Shown one piece after another: positions 9,662 through 17,918 of a stretch of DNA of 64,000 bases. The stretch is from an uncultured Marinoscillum sp. Its GTDB lineage: Bacteria; Bacteroidota; Bacteroidia; Cytophagales; MED-G16. Below the pieces are notes generated by a model that did no database searches, was not told the DNA's origin, and saw nothing but the letters and a program-made list of their open reading frames with translations. Every line of letters starts with the position of its first letter. Position 1 is the stretch's first letter. The translations under genes were made by a program, and so were the position numbers. The stretch spans positions 1 through 64,000 of the forward strand of contig CACPHX010000006.1 of assembly GCA_902633975.1 (NCBI GenBank). Reading direction: 5' to 3'.

Positions 9662-10561
9662 ATGCATATGAAATATTATTTATTTGTTTTTCTACTATTC
9701 ATTTCATTTATCACCACAGGACAAGATTCTTTGGAAGATATACTAGGATCAACATCATTAACAAACAAACCAATATCAACTACCTTTAGCTCTACAAGAA
9801 TTATTACAGGTCACTCAGTTGAAATGATTCCAAAAGGGGTTGGAGAATTTAGAATATCTCATAGATTTGGTACAATTGAGGAAGGATTTTATGATATTTT
9901 TGGTCTTGACCAAGCAAAGATCAGGCTTGGTTACGACTACGGAATAACTGATAATATTATGATAGGCTTTGGAAGAAACTCTCATAGAAAAGTCTACGAT
10001 ATATTTGCGAGATTTTCATTTCTCAATCAGACGATTGACAACTCAACCCCAATAACATTACAATATCTATTCGCATCATCCATGGAAACTCTAAGATACG
10101 GAGTAGAAATACCATTTTTGCAGAGATTTGCCCAGATAAATCAGGTGCTTATTGCAAAGAAAATTAATAATCTATCTTTTCAGGTCATGCCTAGTCTAAT
10201 GATTCACGAATACGATAATTATGATAACATTATTTTTACAGGTATTGGCGGAGCTTTAAGATATCTATTAGGTAAGAGAGTTGCTCTTAATATAGAATAT
10301 TTTGGTAGATTAAGACATCAAGATAACGGATCTGAAGAATTTGATAAAATATTTAATCAAAACTATAACTCTCTAGGTATAGGAATTGATATTGAGGCTG
10401 GAGGGCATGTATTCCAGTTCCACTTCTCAAATACTAATACCATGAATGAGCAAGCGTTTATGTTTGAGACTGACAAGACGTGGGAGAAAGGAGAAATATG
10501 TTTTGGATTTAATATTCTCAGAGAATTCTCAAACAATAAAAAATCCAAAAAAGAATGGTAA
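9662..10561 (+). CDS. DUF5777-type outer-membrane beta-barrel protein
   Basis: A 299-residue exported protein. The signal peptide ends around ITTGQDS; a second ATG at 9668 gives the neater start MKYYLF. Features of the DUF5777 barrel family are STRIITGHSVEMIPKGVGEF and ISHRFGTIEEGFYDIFGLDQ, followed by alternating strands with Gly-Tyr turns. The family often occurs next to YceI-like proteins and c-type redox proteins in Bacteroidota, and here a YceI gene overlaps its 3' end by 7 bp. Its function is uncharacterised. Confidence 0.8.
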   Translation: MHMKYYLFVFLLFISFITTGQDSLEDILGSTSLTNKPISTTFSSTRIITGHSVEMIPKGVGEFRISHRFGTIEEGFYDIFGLDQAKIRLGYDYGITDNIMIGFGRNSHRKVYDIFARFSFLNQTIDNSTPITLQYLFASSMETLRYGVEIPFLQRFAQINQVLIAKKINNLSFQVMPSLMIHEYDNYDNIIFTGIGGALRYLLGKRVALNIEYFGRLRHQDNGSEEFDKIFNQNYNSLGIGIDIEAGGHVFQFHFSNTNTMNEQAFMFETDKTWEKGEICFGFNILREFSNNKKSKKEW

Positions 10562-11058
10562 AATTACTACTGATTCTATCTTTCTATTTTATTAATGAAA
10601 AAAGGTATACCATAGAAAGTTCAAAGATCGAATTTTACTCATATGCTCCACTCGAGGACATTACAGCTATAAATACTGAGTCTATAGGTGCAATTGATTT
10701 ATCAACAAGTGAATTTTTAATAAAGATTCCAGTCTCAGCTTTTGAGTTTCCTAATAAGTTGATGCAGAAACACTTTAACGACAGTTACCTAGAGACAGAT
10801 AAATACCCTGAGTGTATATTTAGGGGAAAAATTTCTGATAATAAAGCAGATGGTGAGATAACACTTCATGGTCAGTCAAAAAAACTTTCTGTACCTATAA
10901 CATTTAACCAGACAAGTGACAAAATTGAGATCAAGACCGAGTTCAATATTATTCTTGATGATTTCAAGATTAAAGTACCTAGACTTTTATTCCAAAATAT
11001 TGCTGAGGATATTGATATTAAGGTAGAATCAACATTTATCAAATACAAGGGTCAATGA
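10555..11058 (+). CDS. YceI-like periplasmic (lipid-binding) protein
   Basis: A 167-residue protein starting within the previous gene. A short hydrophobic leader (VKLLLILSFYFI) precedes the YceI barrel, recognised from YTIESSKIEFYSYAP, SEFLIKIPVSAFEFPNKLMQ, HFNDSYLETDKYPE and the ITLHGQSKKLSVPITF segment. YceI-family proteins form a lipocalin-like barrel that binds polyisoprenoids. The leader is shorter than usual, so export is likely but not certain. Its coupling to DUF5777 upstream and an SDR enzyme downstream (4-bp overlap) marks one operon. Confidence 0.85.
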   Translation: MVKLLLILSFYFINEKRYTIESSKIEFYSYAPLEDITAINTESIGAIDLSTSEFLIKIPVSAFEFPNKLMQKHFNDSYLETDKYPECIFRGKISDNKADGEITLHGQSKKLSVPITFNQTSDKIEIKTEFNIILDDFKIKVPRLLFQNIAEDIDIKVESTFIKYKGQ

Positions 11059-12038
11059 GAATTGGTGTAACAGGCTCATCCGGTCTTGTTGGTTTCAACT
11101 TCTGCAAAGAGGCACTAAAAAATAATGACTCTCTAAATATTCTGATTAGGAAAGATACTAACTACCTCAAGCAAATAGATGCAAAAATATTTTACGGAGA
11201 CTTGAACGATAAAGAAGTTCTTGATAAATTTTGTGAGGGGTGCGACGTGATAGTACACTCAGCAGCAATGATTTCCATAGGTTTTGATTCTTATAAAGAG
11301 GTTTATGAGGTCAACTATTTAGGAACCAAAAATTTGCTTGATTCATGCCTTAAAATGAAGATAAAAAAGTTTATATACATAAGTTCCATAAATGCATATA
11401 ATAAAAAACCTATAAAAGATAGATTGGATGAAACCAGAGAACTTGTCAAGAGTGGGAGCTCATACGATATGACTAAAGCCATGGGACAGGAACTGGTTAT
11501 GAGCACAGATGGTATTGATAAAGTATCCATCAATCCCACATCAATACTTGGAAAAAATGACTTCAAACCTTCAAGATTAGGAAAAGTTGTCAAAACACTC
11601 TTCGCAAGTAAACTTCCATTTCTCGTTGATGGAGGACTAGATGTGATTGATGTGGAAGACCTGTCAAAAGCTATATACTCATCTATTAAAAATGGTAGAG
11701 ATGGAGAGGCCTACATCATATCCGGTAAGTGGAGATCATTTAAAGAAATTAATGATACTGTTCAAAAGAATAAAGACAAAAAATCATTTATTTTCTTCTT
11801 TCCAAAACTTTTTATTGAGATGAATTTACCCCTTCTTAGTTTATTTCCTAAATCTTTACTAAAGCGGATGGCTGATTTTAATGGTAAGTTTTTTCCAGGA
11901 TTAGAAAATCTAACAAGGGAATCAATTGAAAATATTATTAACTTTCCCAAGAATATTGATAATAGTAAAGCTAAAAAGGATTTAGGACTAAAAATAAGTC
12001 CTCTTGATAAGACTATAAAGGATTCTATATATGGATAA
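11055..12038 (+). CDS. NAD(P)-dependent epimerase/3-beta-HSD-like short-chain dehydrogenase
   Basis: A 327-residue extended SDR. The Rossmann nucleotide-binding motif is GVTGSSGLVG (residues 4-13). The catalytic Tyr137-x3-Lys141 pair lies in SSYDMTKAMGQE, with a Ser in YISSINAY (110-111) completing the triad. C-terminal residues 250-280 contain a hydrophobic stretch (FFFPKLFIEMNLPLLSLFPK) that may associate with membrane, as in 3-beta-hydroxysteroid-dehydrogenase-like members. It starts 4 bp inside the YceI gene and overlaps the next, steroid-5-alpha-reductase-like gene by 8 bp. The two enzymes may therefore act on the same lipid-like substrate; this last point is inference. Confidence 0.82.
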   Translation: MRIGVTGSSGLVGFNFCKEALKNNDSLNILIRKDTNYLKQIDAKIFYGDLNDKEVLDKFCEGCDVIVHSAAMISIGFDSYKEVYEVNYLGTKNLLDSCLKMKIKKFIYISSINAYNKKPIKDRLDETRELVKSGSSYDMTKAMGQELVMSTDGIDKVSINPTSILGKNDFKPSRLGKVVKTLFASKLPFLVDGGLDVIDVEDLSKAIYSSIKNGRDGEAYIISGKWRSFKEINDTVQKNKDKKSFIFFFPKLFIEMNLPLLSLFPKSLLKRMADFNGKFFPGLENLTRESIENIINFPKNIDNSKAKKDLGLKISPLDKTIKDSIYG

Positions 12039-12783
12039 TTATCACATTTTCTTGTACTCTTGGATAGCAATTGGTTTTATATCATTCCCATTTATCTTAA
12101 GTTACGATGCACCTTATGGAAGACACACTTCATCTAAATGGGGTCCACTTGTCGATAATAAAATTGGTTGGATAGTGATGGAGCTTCCGGCACTCATAGT
12201 ATGTCCACTCCTTGTACTTACAAGCACAAACGCTGTGTCCGATGTCACCACATTTTTTATCATTCTCTGGATCATTCACTATTTCAATAGAAGTGTTGTA
12301 TTTCCTCTAAGGATTAAGACAAAGAAGAAGAAGATGCCTCTACTCATTGCATTTCTTGCATTCCTATTTAATATTATAAACGGACTAATTAATGGTCTTT
12401 ACTTCTCAGGTGTTAAATTTGATTATGACTACTCTTGGTTATTTTCGCCTCAATTTATTTTTGGGTTAATTATATTTTGTGCTGGATTTGCCATTAATAA
12501 CATGTCAGACTCTTACCTCATAAGTCTAAGGAAGGGAACCGATAAGGGATATTTGATTCCTGAGAAAGGACTTTTCAAATATATTTCATGTCCTAATTTC
12601 TTTGGTGAGATTGTTGAATGGCTTGGGTTCGCAATTATGACGTGGAGCCCTGCAGGTTTAGCATTCTTCCTCTGGACATTTTTTAATCTTGTGCCTAGAG
12701 CTCTCTCACATCATAAGTGGTACAAGAAAACTTTCAATGACTATCCTTCTGATAGGAAAGCTGTATTCCCGTTTATACTTTAA
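12031..12783 (+). CDS. Steroid 5-alpha-reductase-like membrane protein (SRD5A family)
   Basis: A 250-residue polytopic membrane protein with about six hydrophobic segments. It matches the 3-oxo-5-alpha-steroid 4-dehydrogenase family from end to end: YDAPYGRHTSSKWGP near the N-terminus and HYFNRSVVFPLRI in the middle. The C-terminal NADPH-binding region is FKYISCPNFFGEIVEWLGF, then SHHKWYKKTF and YPSDRKAVFPFIL. Such enzymes reduce the double bond of enones in steroids or polyprenoid-like lipids with NADPH. Bacterial substrates are mostly unknown. Translationally coupled to the SDR upstream; its end overlaps convergent umuC by 11 bp. Confidence 0.87.
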   Translation: MDNYHIFLYSWIAIGFISFPFILSYDAPYGRHTSSKWGPLVDNKIGWIVMELPALIVCPLLVLTSTNAVSDVTTFFIILWIIHYFNRSVVFPLRIKTKKKKMPLLIAFLAFLFNIINGLINGLYFSGVKFDYDYSWLFSPQFIFGLIIFCAGFAINNMSDSYLISLRKGTDKGYLIPEKGLFKYISCPNFFGEIVEWLGFAIMTWSPAGLAFFLWTFFNLVPRALSHHKWYKKTFNDYPSDRKAVFPFIL

Positions 12784-14023
12784 CTTCCAATATTTCTGAC
12801 CATCTGGTCGTATAGCAAGGTGAGAGTCTCTCCTTACCTATTTTCCATTTATTGTTTATACCAGAAGAACTAAGCTTTAGAATATCTCTACCCATTCTAC
12901 CGTTTATTTGATCTAGTGTCTTCATAAGTTTATCTGACCTCTTCCTGTCTCCAGAATCAAAAATACTTAATTGTACCTGCCCCCTAGGTACAATTCCAGA
13001 TAAGGTAACGCCTGCTTTTTTATACGAGTAACCAGATCGAAATATTTTTTTTAGACATCTCATAACAACCTTAGTTATCGTTATCGTGTCACTAGTAGCC
13101 GTATCAAAATTCATTGAAAAGTATCCTGAGTACTGTCTTGCAGTGGGTCTGAATCTATTTGTGTACATAAACACACTCACGGATCTTGCGCATGCACCTT
13201 CCGAGCGAAGTTTCTCAGAACACCTTGACGCAAACATACTCAGGTACTCAGACATCCTCGAATACTCCGTTATCTCTACAGAGAAAGATCTTGAGGTACA
13301 TATACTTTTTTTCATACTCCTATGCTCCTCTAAATTGAAGTGAGGTATACAATTTAACTCCCTAACCATCCTGAGCCCTACAACGTTCATCATCTTCCTC
13401 ACCCAAGACTCGTCACATCCCCTTAAGTCTTTTGCTGTGTGTATGTCATACTTTTTTAGCTTCATGGCATACCTCATGCCAATACCCCATATCTCATCGA
13501 CAGGCAGAGAGCCCAAGATTTTATCTATCCTCCCCTCGTTATTGAGAAGACAAACCCCGTCGGAAGACTTTTTGGCAATATGACCAGCAACTTTTGATAG
13601 AGTCTTCGTGTAGGATATTCCAATAGATATAGGTATTCCTGTCCATCTCTTTACTTTATCTCTCAGGTGTAAAGCATAATTATAAGGATCTTTTATACCA
13701 CTAAAGTCTAAGAATGCCTCGTCTATTGAATATATCTCGTAAGCTGGAACATCCTTTGCCACAATATCAAATACTCTTTTTGATATGTCACCATAAAGAG
13801 CAAAATTTGATGAGAAAAGACGGATGTTATACTTGTTAACTAGGTCTCTCTTCTTAAAAATAGGTTCTCCCATCTTAAGTCCAATAGATTTTGACTCATT
13901 AGACCTAGCTATAACACATCCATCATTATTTGACAGTACTGCTACTGGTTTCTTCTCAAGTTTAGGCCTGAATATTCTCTCACATGACGCGTAGAAATTA
14001 TTGCAGTCAACAAGTGCTATCAT
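12773..14023 (-). CDS. umuC: DNA polymerase V-type Y-family polymerase UmuC
   Basis: A 416-residue translesion DNA polymerase. The first metal ligand is Asp6 in ALVDCNNFYASCERIFRP, and the second acidic pair is Asp101-Glu102 in YSIDEAFLDFSG. IPISIGISYTKTLSKVAGHIAKK forms the palm, HhH motifs follow (LPVDEIWGIG), and the C-terminal little-finger domain is typical of UmuC. It is complete, including a QLSIFD segment near residue 365 that matches a beta-clamp-binding motif. The start overlaps umuD by 4 bp (ATGA), the normal operon arrangement. Likely damage-induced together with umuD. Confidence 0.95.
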   Translation of the reverse strand: MIALVDCNNFYASCERIFRPKLEKKPVAVLSNNDGCVIARSNESKSIGLKMGEPIFKKRDLVNKYNIRLFSSNFALYGDISKRVFDIVAKDVPAYEIYSIDEAFLDFSGIKDPYNYALHLRDKVKRWTGIPISIGISYTKTLSKVAGHIAKKSSDGVCLLNNEGRIDKILGSLPVDEIWGIGMRYAMKLKKYDIHTAKDLRGCDESWVRKMMNVVGLRMVRELNCIPHFNLEEHRSMKKSICTSRSFSVEITEYSRMSEYLSMFASRCSEKLRSEGACARSVSVFMYTNRFRPTARQYSGYFSMNFDTATSDTITITKVVMRCLKKIFRSGYSYKKAGVTLSGIVPRGQVQLSIFDSGDRKRSDKLMKTLDQINGRMGRDILKLSSSGINNKWKIGKERLSPCYTTRWSEILEVKV

Positions 14024-14472
14024 CCAACATTATTAAAAGACCACATTACTTTTCCCCAAACATAAGACTCTGAGCCTTGGACTATTTTAATAGGTCTCAT
14101 ATTCTTATTTTCAGGATAAAGAAGAACAATTCCTCCAGACTTCTTGTACCTTTTAACTGTAAAGTCCCCATCAACCACAGCAAGTACAATATCTCCATTC
14201 TTAATCTTCTCAGCTCTGTCAATCAAGAGAATACTACCATCAAAAATCTTTGCGTTAATCATCGAGGATCCATTCACTCGAACAAAGAAAGTAGCGCTCG
14301 GATGTTTTATGAGTTTCTTGTCAAGGGATAAATCGAACTCTAGAAAATCATCAGCTGGAGATGGAAATCCAGCGGCTACTGCCTGAGAATAAAAGGGAAT
14401 ATTACTGAAGGTATTAACTTTCTCTAAAGAGGGTTTTGTTGTTTTCATATTTAACTCAATTTGAACTTTCAA
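14020..14472 (-). CDS. umuD: UmuD-like self-cleaving S24 peptidase
   Basis: A 150-residue LexA/UmuD-family protein without a DNA-binding domain. The autocleavage bond is expected at Ala34-Gly35 in QAVAAGFPSPADD. The catalytic Ser70 lies in VNGSSMINAKIFDG and the Lys general base is Lys107 in GDFTVKRYKK. RecA-stimulated cleavage would give UmuD', the partner of UmuC in error-prone polymerase V. An alternative start at 14448 (MKTTKPSLEKV) would leave a longer leader after the tandem operator at 14485-14522. Overlaps umuC by 4 bp. Confidence 0.92.
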   Translation of the reverse strand: MKVQIELNMKTTKPSLEKVNTFSNIPFYSQAVAAGFPSPADDFLEFDLSLDKKLIKHPSATFFVRVNGSSMINAKIFDGSILLIDRAEKIKNGDIVLAVVDGDFTVKRYKKSGGIVLLYPENKNMRPIKIVQGSESYVWGKVMWSFNNVG

Positions 14473-14484
14473 AGGGAGTTAAAT

Positions 14485-14503
14485 TTACTAAATTTTTTAG
14501 TAA
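14485..14503 (-). promoter_or_regulatory. Palindromic operator candidate 1 upstream of umuDC
   Basis: TTACTAAATTTTTTAGTAA, a 19-bp inverted repeat (TTACTAAA/TTTAGTAA, 3-bp spacer) ending 13 bp from the umuD start at 14472. It abuts an identical-length palindrome with the same TTACTA-N7-TAGTAA outline. Position and symmetry fit a repressor dimer site controlling the mutagenesis operon; the repressor is not identified. Confidence 0.6.
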
Positions 14504-14522
14504 TTACTATTTATTTTAGTAA
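14504..14522 (-). promoter_or_regulatory. Palindromic operator candidate 2 upstream of umuDC
   Basis: TTACTATTTATTTTAGTAA, 19 bp, with 6-bp arms TTACTA/TAGTAA and a 7-bp spacer. It follows operator candidate 1 without any gap, so the centres are 19 bp apart, roughly two helical turns, placing two dimers on nearly the same DNA face. Confidence 0.6.
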
Positions 14523-14557
14523 TAATATCTTTCAGAGAGAGAATAAGATTAATCTGT

Positions 14558-14631
14558 CGGGGTGGCAGGATTCGAACCTGCGACCTCCTCGTCCCAAACG
14601 AGGCGCGATAACCGGGCTACGCTACACCCCG
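14558..14631 (-). tRNA. tRNA-Pro (UGG)
   Basis: A 74-nt cloverleaf on the minus strand. The acceptor stem CGGGGTG pairs with CACCCCG. The anticodon loop TTTGGGA sits in a CTCG/CGAG-type stem and reads UGG (proline, CCA/CCN codons). The T-arm has the standard GGTTCGAATCC. CCA is not encoded. It lies alone between umuDC and the UPF0145 gene. Confidence 0.95.
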
Positions 14632-14723
14632 AGATTAAGTGAGCAAATTTATAAAAATAAAATGTTACAAAAATAATCCTTCAAAAAACTTTAATTATGA
14701 TTTTTTTATATTTATTTTAAAAA

Positions 14724-15038
14724 ATGAAATTATCAACAAGCGACCAAATACCTGGATCAAATATTTCAACTACTTTAGGAATTGCTAGAGGAAGTACCGT
14801 TAGAAGTAGAAATGTAGGATATGATATTTTTGCAGGACTTAAAACAATCATAGGTGGTGAGGTTGAGTCTTACACAAAGCTCCAAGCCGATGCAAGAGAG
14901 CAAGCATTACAAAGAATGATTGAGGATGCTGAAAAAATGGGTGCAGATGCGGTTGTATGCATAAGATTTCAGTCATCAGTTATGATGGCTGGAGCATCAG
15001 AAATACTTGCATACGGCACTGCCGTTAAATTAAAATAA
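14724..15038 (+). CDS. UPF0145 (YbjQ-like) putative heavy-metal-binding domain protein
   Basis: A 104-residue protein matching the YbjQ/UPF0145 family throughout. It has an initial strand leading to LGIARGSTVRSRNVGYDIFAG, the helix YTKLQADAREQALQRMIEDA, then GADAVVCIRFQSSVMMAGAS and an AYGTAV strand. Members form pentamers and are annotated as putative heavy-metal-binding, without a demonstrated physiological role. No signal peptide. Monocistronic, directly after tRNA-Pro on the opposite strand. Confidence 0.9.
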   Translation: MKLSTSDQIPGSNISTTLGIARGSTVRSRNVGYDIFAGLKTIIGGEVESYTKLQADAREQALQRMIEDAEKMGADAVVCIRFQSSVMMAGASEILAYGTAVKLK

Positions 15039-15044
15039 GACTTA

Positions 15045-15257
15045 TTATTTATACTTATTAAACCAAGCAAGTATTGAGTTTACTTTTGCAATCAGGTTAC
15101 TCGGTCTTGATGCATACTCAATTTCAAAAACGTCTATAGGGTCAAATGTTTTCGATATTTGACCTTGAACGGATGTAAAAAAAATTAGAAATATTGGAGT
15201 AAGTATTGATTTAGATGATTTTCTTTCCATTTTATTTATTATATTTATTTTAATCAC
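15045..15257 (-). pseudogene. Possible remnant of a secreted S9/TolB-type peptidase N-terminus, or a small secreted protein
   Basis: A 70-codon frame. Starting at the internal Met (15230) it reads as a signal peptide (ILTPIFLIFFTSVQGQ) followed by FDPIDVFEIEYASRP. This closely resembles the first residues of mature Bacteroidota S9-type peptidases (x-D-V-F-x-L-E-Y-A-S-D-P-Q-I-S-P-D-G). Homology appears to stop after YAS, and the frame ends 20 residues later, where the UPF0145 gene begins 7 bp away. A deletion that left only the 5' end explains this best; a genuine 60-aa secreted peptide cannot be excluded. Confidence 0.4.
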
Positions 15258-15293
15258 AAATTAACATGTAATAAAAGTATAAATTTTAGTGAT

Positions 15294-16412
15294 ATGAACA
15301 ATCAAATAAGCAGAAGAAATTTAGTTAAACTCTTAGGTGTTTCTGGAATAACCCTTCCTCTTGCTGGAGTAGCAAGTGCAACAGATCCTTTTCCAGTTAG
15401 AGTATTTAGGAAAGAAGGAGAACCTATAAAATTAAGCTCCAATGAAAATCCCTACGGCCCATCAGAAAATGTTCGAAATGCAATTATAAAAGCCTTTGAT
15501 GAGGCTTGTAGATACCCTTATGGAAGAGTTACAGAATTAGAAGAAAAAATTGCTAAAAAAGAGGGAGTAAGCCCAGACATGGTACTTGTTACAGGAGGAT
15601 CAAATGAAGCTTTAAGGGCAACTGGAAGACACTTTGGAATAGAGAAAAAAGAAATAATTGCCTGCAAACCAACTTATCTGGCACTAATGACATATGCTGA
15701 AGATTTTGGTTGCGATATAAATTGGGTGCCTCTTGATGAGGAATTAAAATACGATCTAAATGAAATTTCAAGGAGAGTTTCGGATAAGACAAGCATGGTA
15801 TTTATATGTAATCCAAATAATCCTACTGGAACAATAAATAAAGCTAGTGATTTAGAAGATTTTTGTCTATCAACCTCAAAAAAAACATGTGTTTTTGTAG
15901 ATGAGGCGTACTATGACTATTCAATTCCCGATGGATATCCTACAATGACGAAATTAGTTAAAGAAGGACATGATATAATAGTTTCAAGAACTTTTTCAAA
16001 AGTCTATGGGTTAGCAGGAGTTAGAGTTGGCTATATAATCTCAAATGCTGAAAGAATTGCTGAAATTAAGAAATGCACAATGGCAGGAACTAACATGCTT
16101 GCCACCCACGCCGCAATTGCTGCGTACGATGAGACTGATTTCTTTGAGTTCAGCCTTAATAAAAATAAAGAAGCGCTGAATATGTTCTACAAAACTTTTG
16201 ATGAACTTGGACTTGAATACAGAGAATCATATACAAACTTTGTATTTTTTAAGTCAGGCAAACATATAGATGATTTTGGGAAGGAAATGCTTGAAAGAGG
16301 CTTTATTGTTGGTAGGCCTTTTCCCCCATACTATGAATGGTGCAGAATTAGTACAGGAAAAGTAGAAGATGTAGATGCTTTTTGTAGTGAACTAAAAAAA
16401 TATTATTCATAG
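15294..16412 (+). CDS. Histidinol-phosphate-aminotransferase-like class I/II aminotransferase with Tat-type leader
   Basis: A 372-residue fold-type I PLP enzyme. The N-terminus contains SRRNLVKLLGVSGI, a twin-arginine leader, followed by an Ala-rich cleavage region (GVASATDP). The HisC-like core includes LSSNENPYGPSENV, VTGGSNEALRATGRHF, CNPNNPTGT and VDEAYYDYS. The PLP-binding Lys236 is in SRTFSKVYGLAGVRVGY, and a C-terminal Arg (WCRISTG) binds the substrate carboxylate. Cytosolic HisC has no such leader, and no his genes are nearby, so an exported amino-acid aminotransferase is more likely than histidine biosynthesis. Monocistronic. Confidence 0.85.
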   Translation: MNNQISRRNLVKLLGVSGITLPLAGVASATDPFPVRVFRKEGEPIKLSSNENPYGPSENVRNAIIKAFDEACRYPYGRVTELEEKIAKKEGVSPDMVLVTGGSNEALRATGRHFGIEKKEIIACKPTYLALMTYAEDFGCDINWVPLDEELKYDLNEISRRVSDKTSMVFICNPNNPTGTINKASDLEDFCLSTSKKTCVFVDEAYYDYSIPDGYPTMTKLVKEGHDIIVSRTFSKVYGLAGVRVGYIISNAERIAEIKKCTMAGTNMLATHAAIAAYDETDFFEFSLNKNKEALNMFYKTFDELGLEYRESYTNFVFFKSGKHIDDFGKEMLERGFIVGRPFPPYYEWCRISTGKVEDVDAFCSELKKYYS

Positions 16413-16481
16413 AAACTAATTGGAAGAATATTTAATCCAATATTTTGATAAATAATTATTCTTAGTTGTTTCGTTGCTTAA

Positions 16482-17918
16482 ATGAAAAATCTTTTATTAT
16501 ACCTCTTATTTTTTGCCTCTATTATTTCATGTCAGAACACTGAGAACAACAAACCAAACTTTGTCATTATTTTTATGGACGACCTAGGATACGGTGATAT
16601 TGAAAATTTTGGAGCAATAAATTATAATACTCCCAATATCAATAAGATGGTAAAAGGTGGAATGCTCTTTACAAACTTTTATTCAGCACAGGCTGTTTGC
16701 AGCGCATCAAGAGCAGGTCTATTAACAGGAACCTATCCAAATAGAATTGGTATCAGTGGGGCGCTAATGCCCTACTCAGAACACGGACTAAACGAAAATG
16801 AAAAAACAATTGCAGAGATATTAAAAGAAAAAGGTTACTCAACTGGCATCTTCGGAAAATGGCACTTAGGGCACCAAGAGAAGTTTCTTCCAATAAATCA
16901 TGGCTTCGATACTTATCTAGGAATTCCTTATTCTAATGATATGTGGCCTGTTGACTTCAAGGGTGAGCAAATTTCCGATACCTCAAATTGGAGGAAAAAA
17001 TCATACCCTCAACTGCCCTTAATTGAAGATCAAAAAATAGTAAGAGAAATTAAAACACTTGATGATCAGGCAGAGCTAACAACCATATTTACTGAAAAGT
17101 CAGTTGACTTCATAAACGAAAATAAGGATAATCCTTTTTTTCTTTATGTTCCTCATCCCATGCCTCATGTTCCAATTGCAGTGTCTGAAAAGTTTCTTGG
17201 TAAGAGTGAACAGGGTTTATATGGTGACCTAATGATGGAGATTGATTGGTCAGTTGGAAAAATAATTAGTGCACTAGAAAAAAATAAAATTATTGATAAT
17301 ACCTTAATAATTTTTACAAGTGATAATGGGCCATGGTTAAACTTTGGTAACCACGCAGGCTCTACTGGAGGTTTAAGAGAGGGAAAAGGCACATCGTTTG
17401 AGGGTGGCCAAAGAGTACCCACAGTTATGATGTGGCCTGACATAATACCAGCAGGTAAAATTGCGAATCAACTATCTTCTTCTATAGACATATTACCAAC
17501 TATATCACATATTGTAGATGGAAATCTACCAGAACATAAAATTGATGGAGTAAATATTATGGAAATATTGAAAGGAGAAAAAGTAAATCCTAGGAAAGAA
17601 TTTTATTATTATTATGGAAATAATAATCTTGAGGCAGTAAGAAAAGATAACTGGAAATTGATTCTACCCCACACCTCTAGATCATATAAAGGTGTTCTAC
17701 CTAATAACGATGGCTTTCCAGGGAATTATAATTCGATCATAACAGGTTTAGAATTATACAATCTAAGAAGAGACCCTGGTGAGGAGTATGATGTAATTAA
17801 AAAATATCCTAAAATAGCTAAAGAACTAGAAGAATTAGCAGAAAAAGCAAGATCAGATATGGGAGACAACTTAACTGGTAGAAAAGGGATTAATAATAGA
17901 AACCACGGAAAATTATGA
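16482..17918 (+). CDS. Type I sulfatase (arylsulfatase family), lipoprotein
   Basis: A 478-residue exported sulfatase. The lipobox is SIISC (Cys17). Metal ligands Asp33-Asp34 are in IFMDDLGYGD. The formylglycine motif is Cys73 in VCSASRAGLLTGTYPNR, with Ala at the position more often Pro. GKWHLGH, the HPMPHVP segment and FTSDNGPW supply further active-site residues. Such enzymes hydrolyse sulfate esters of, for example, algal or animal polysaccharides; substrate class cannot be fixed. Activity needs a maturase, which is not in this window. Its stop overlaps the start of the next gene by 4 bp. Confidence 0.9.
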   Translation: MKNLLLYLLFFASIISCQNTENNKPNFVIIFMDDLGYGDIENFGAINYNTPNINKMVKGGMLFTNFYSAQAVCSASRAGLLTGTYPNRIGISGALMPYSEHGLNENEKTIAEILKEKGYSTGIFGKWHLGHQEKFLPINHGFDTYLGIPYSNDMWPVDFKGEQISDTSNWRKKSYPQLPLIEDQKIVREIKTLDDQAELTTIFTEKSVDFINENKDNPFFLYVPHPMPHVPIAVSEKFLGKSEQGLYGDLMMEIDWSVGKIISALEKNKIIDNTLIIFTSDNGPWLNFGNHAGSTGGLREGKGTSFEGGQRVPTVMMWPDIIPAGKIANQLSSSIDILPTISHIVDGNLPEHKIDGVNIMEILKGEKVNPRKEFYYYYGNNNLEAVRKDNWKLILPHTSRSYKGVLPNNDGFPGNYNSIITGLELYNLRRDPGEEYDVIKKYPKIAKELEELAEKARSDMGDNLTGRKGINNRNHGKL

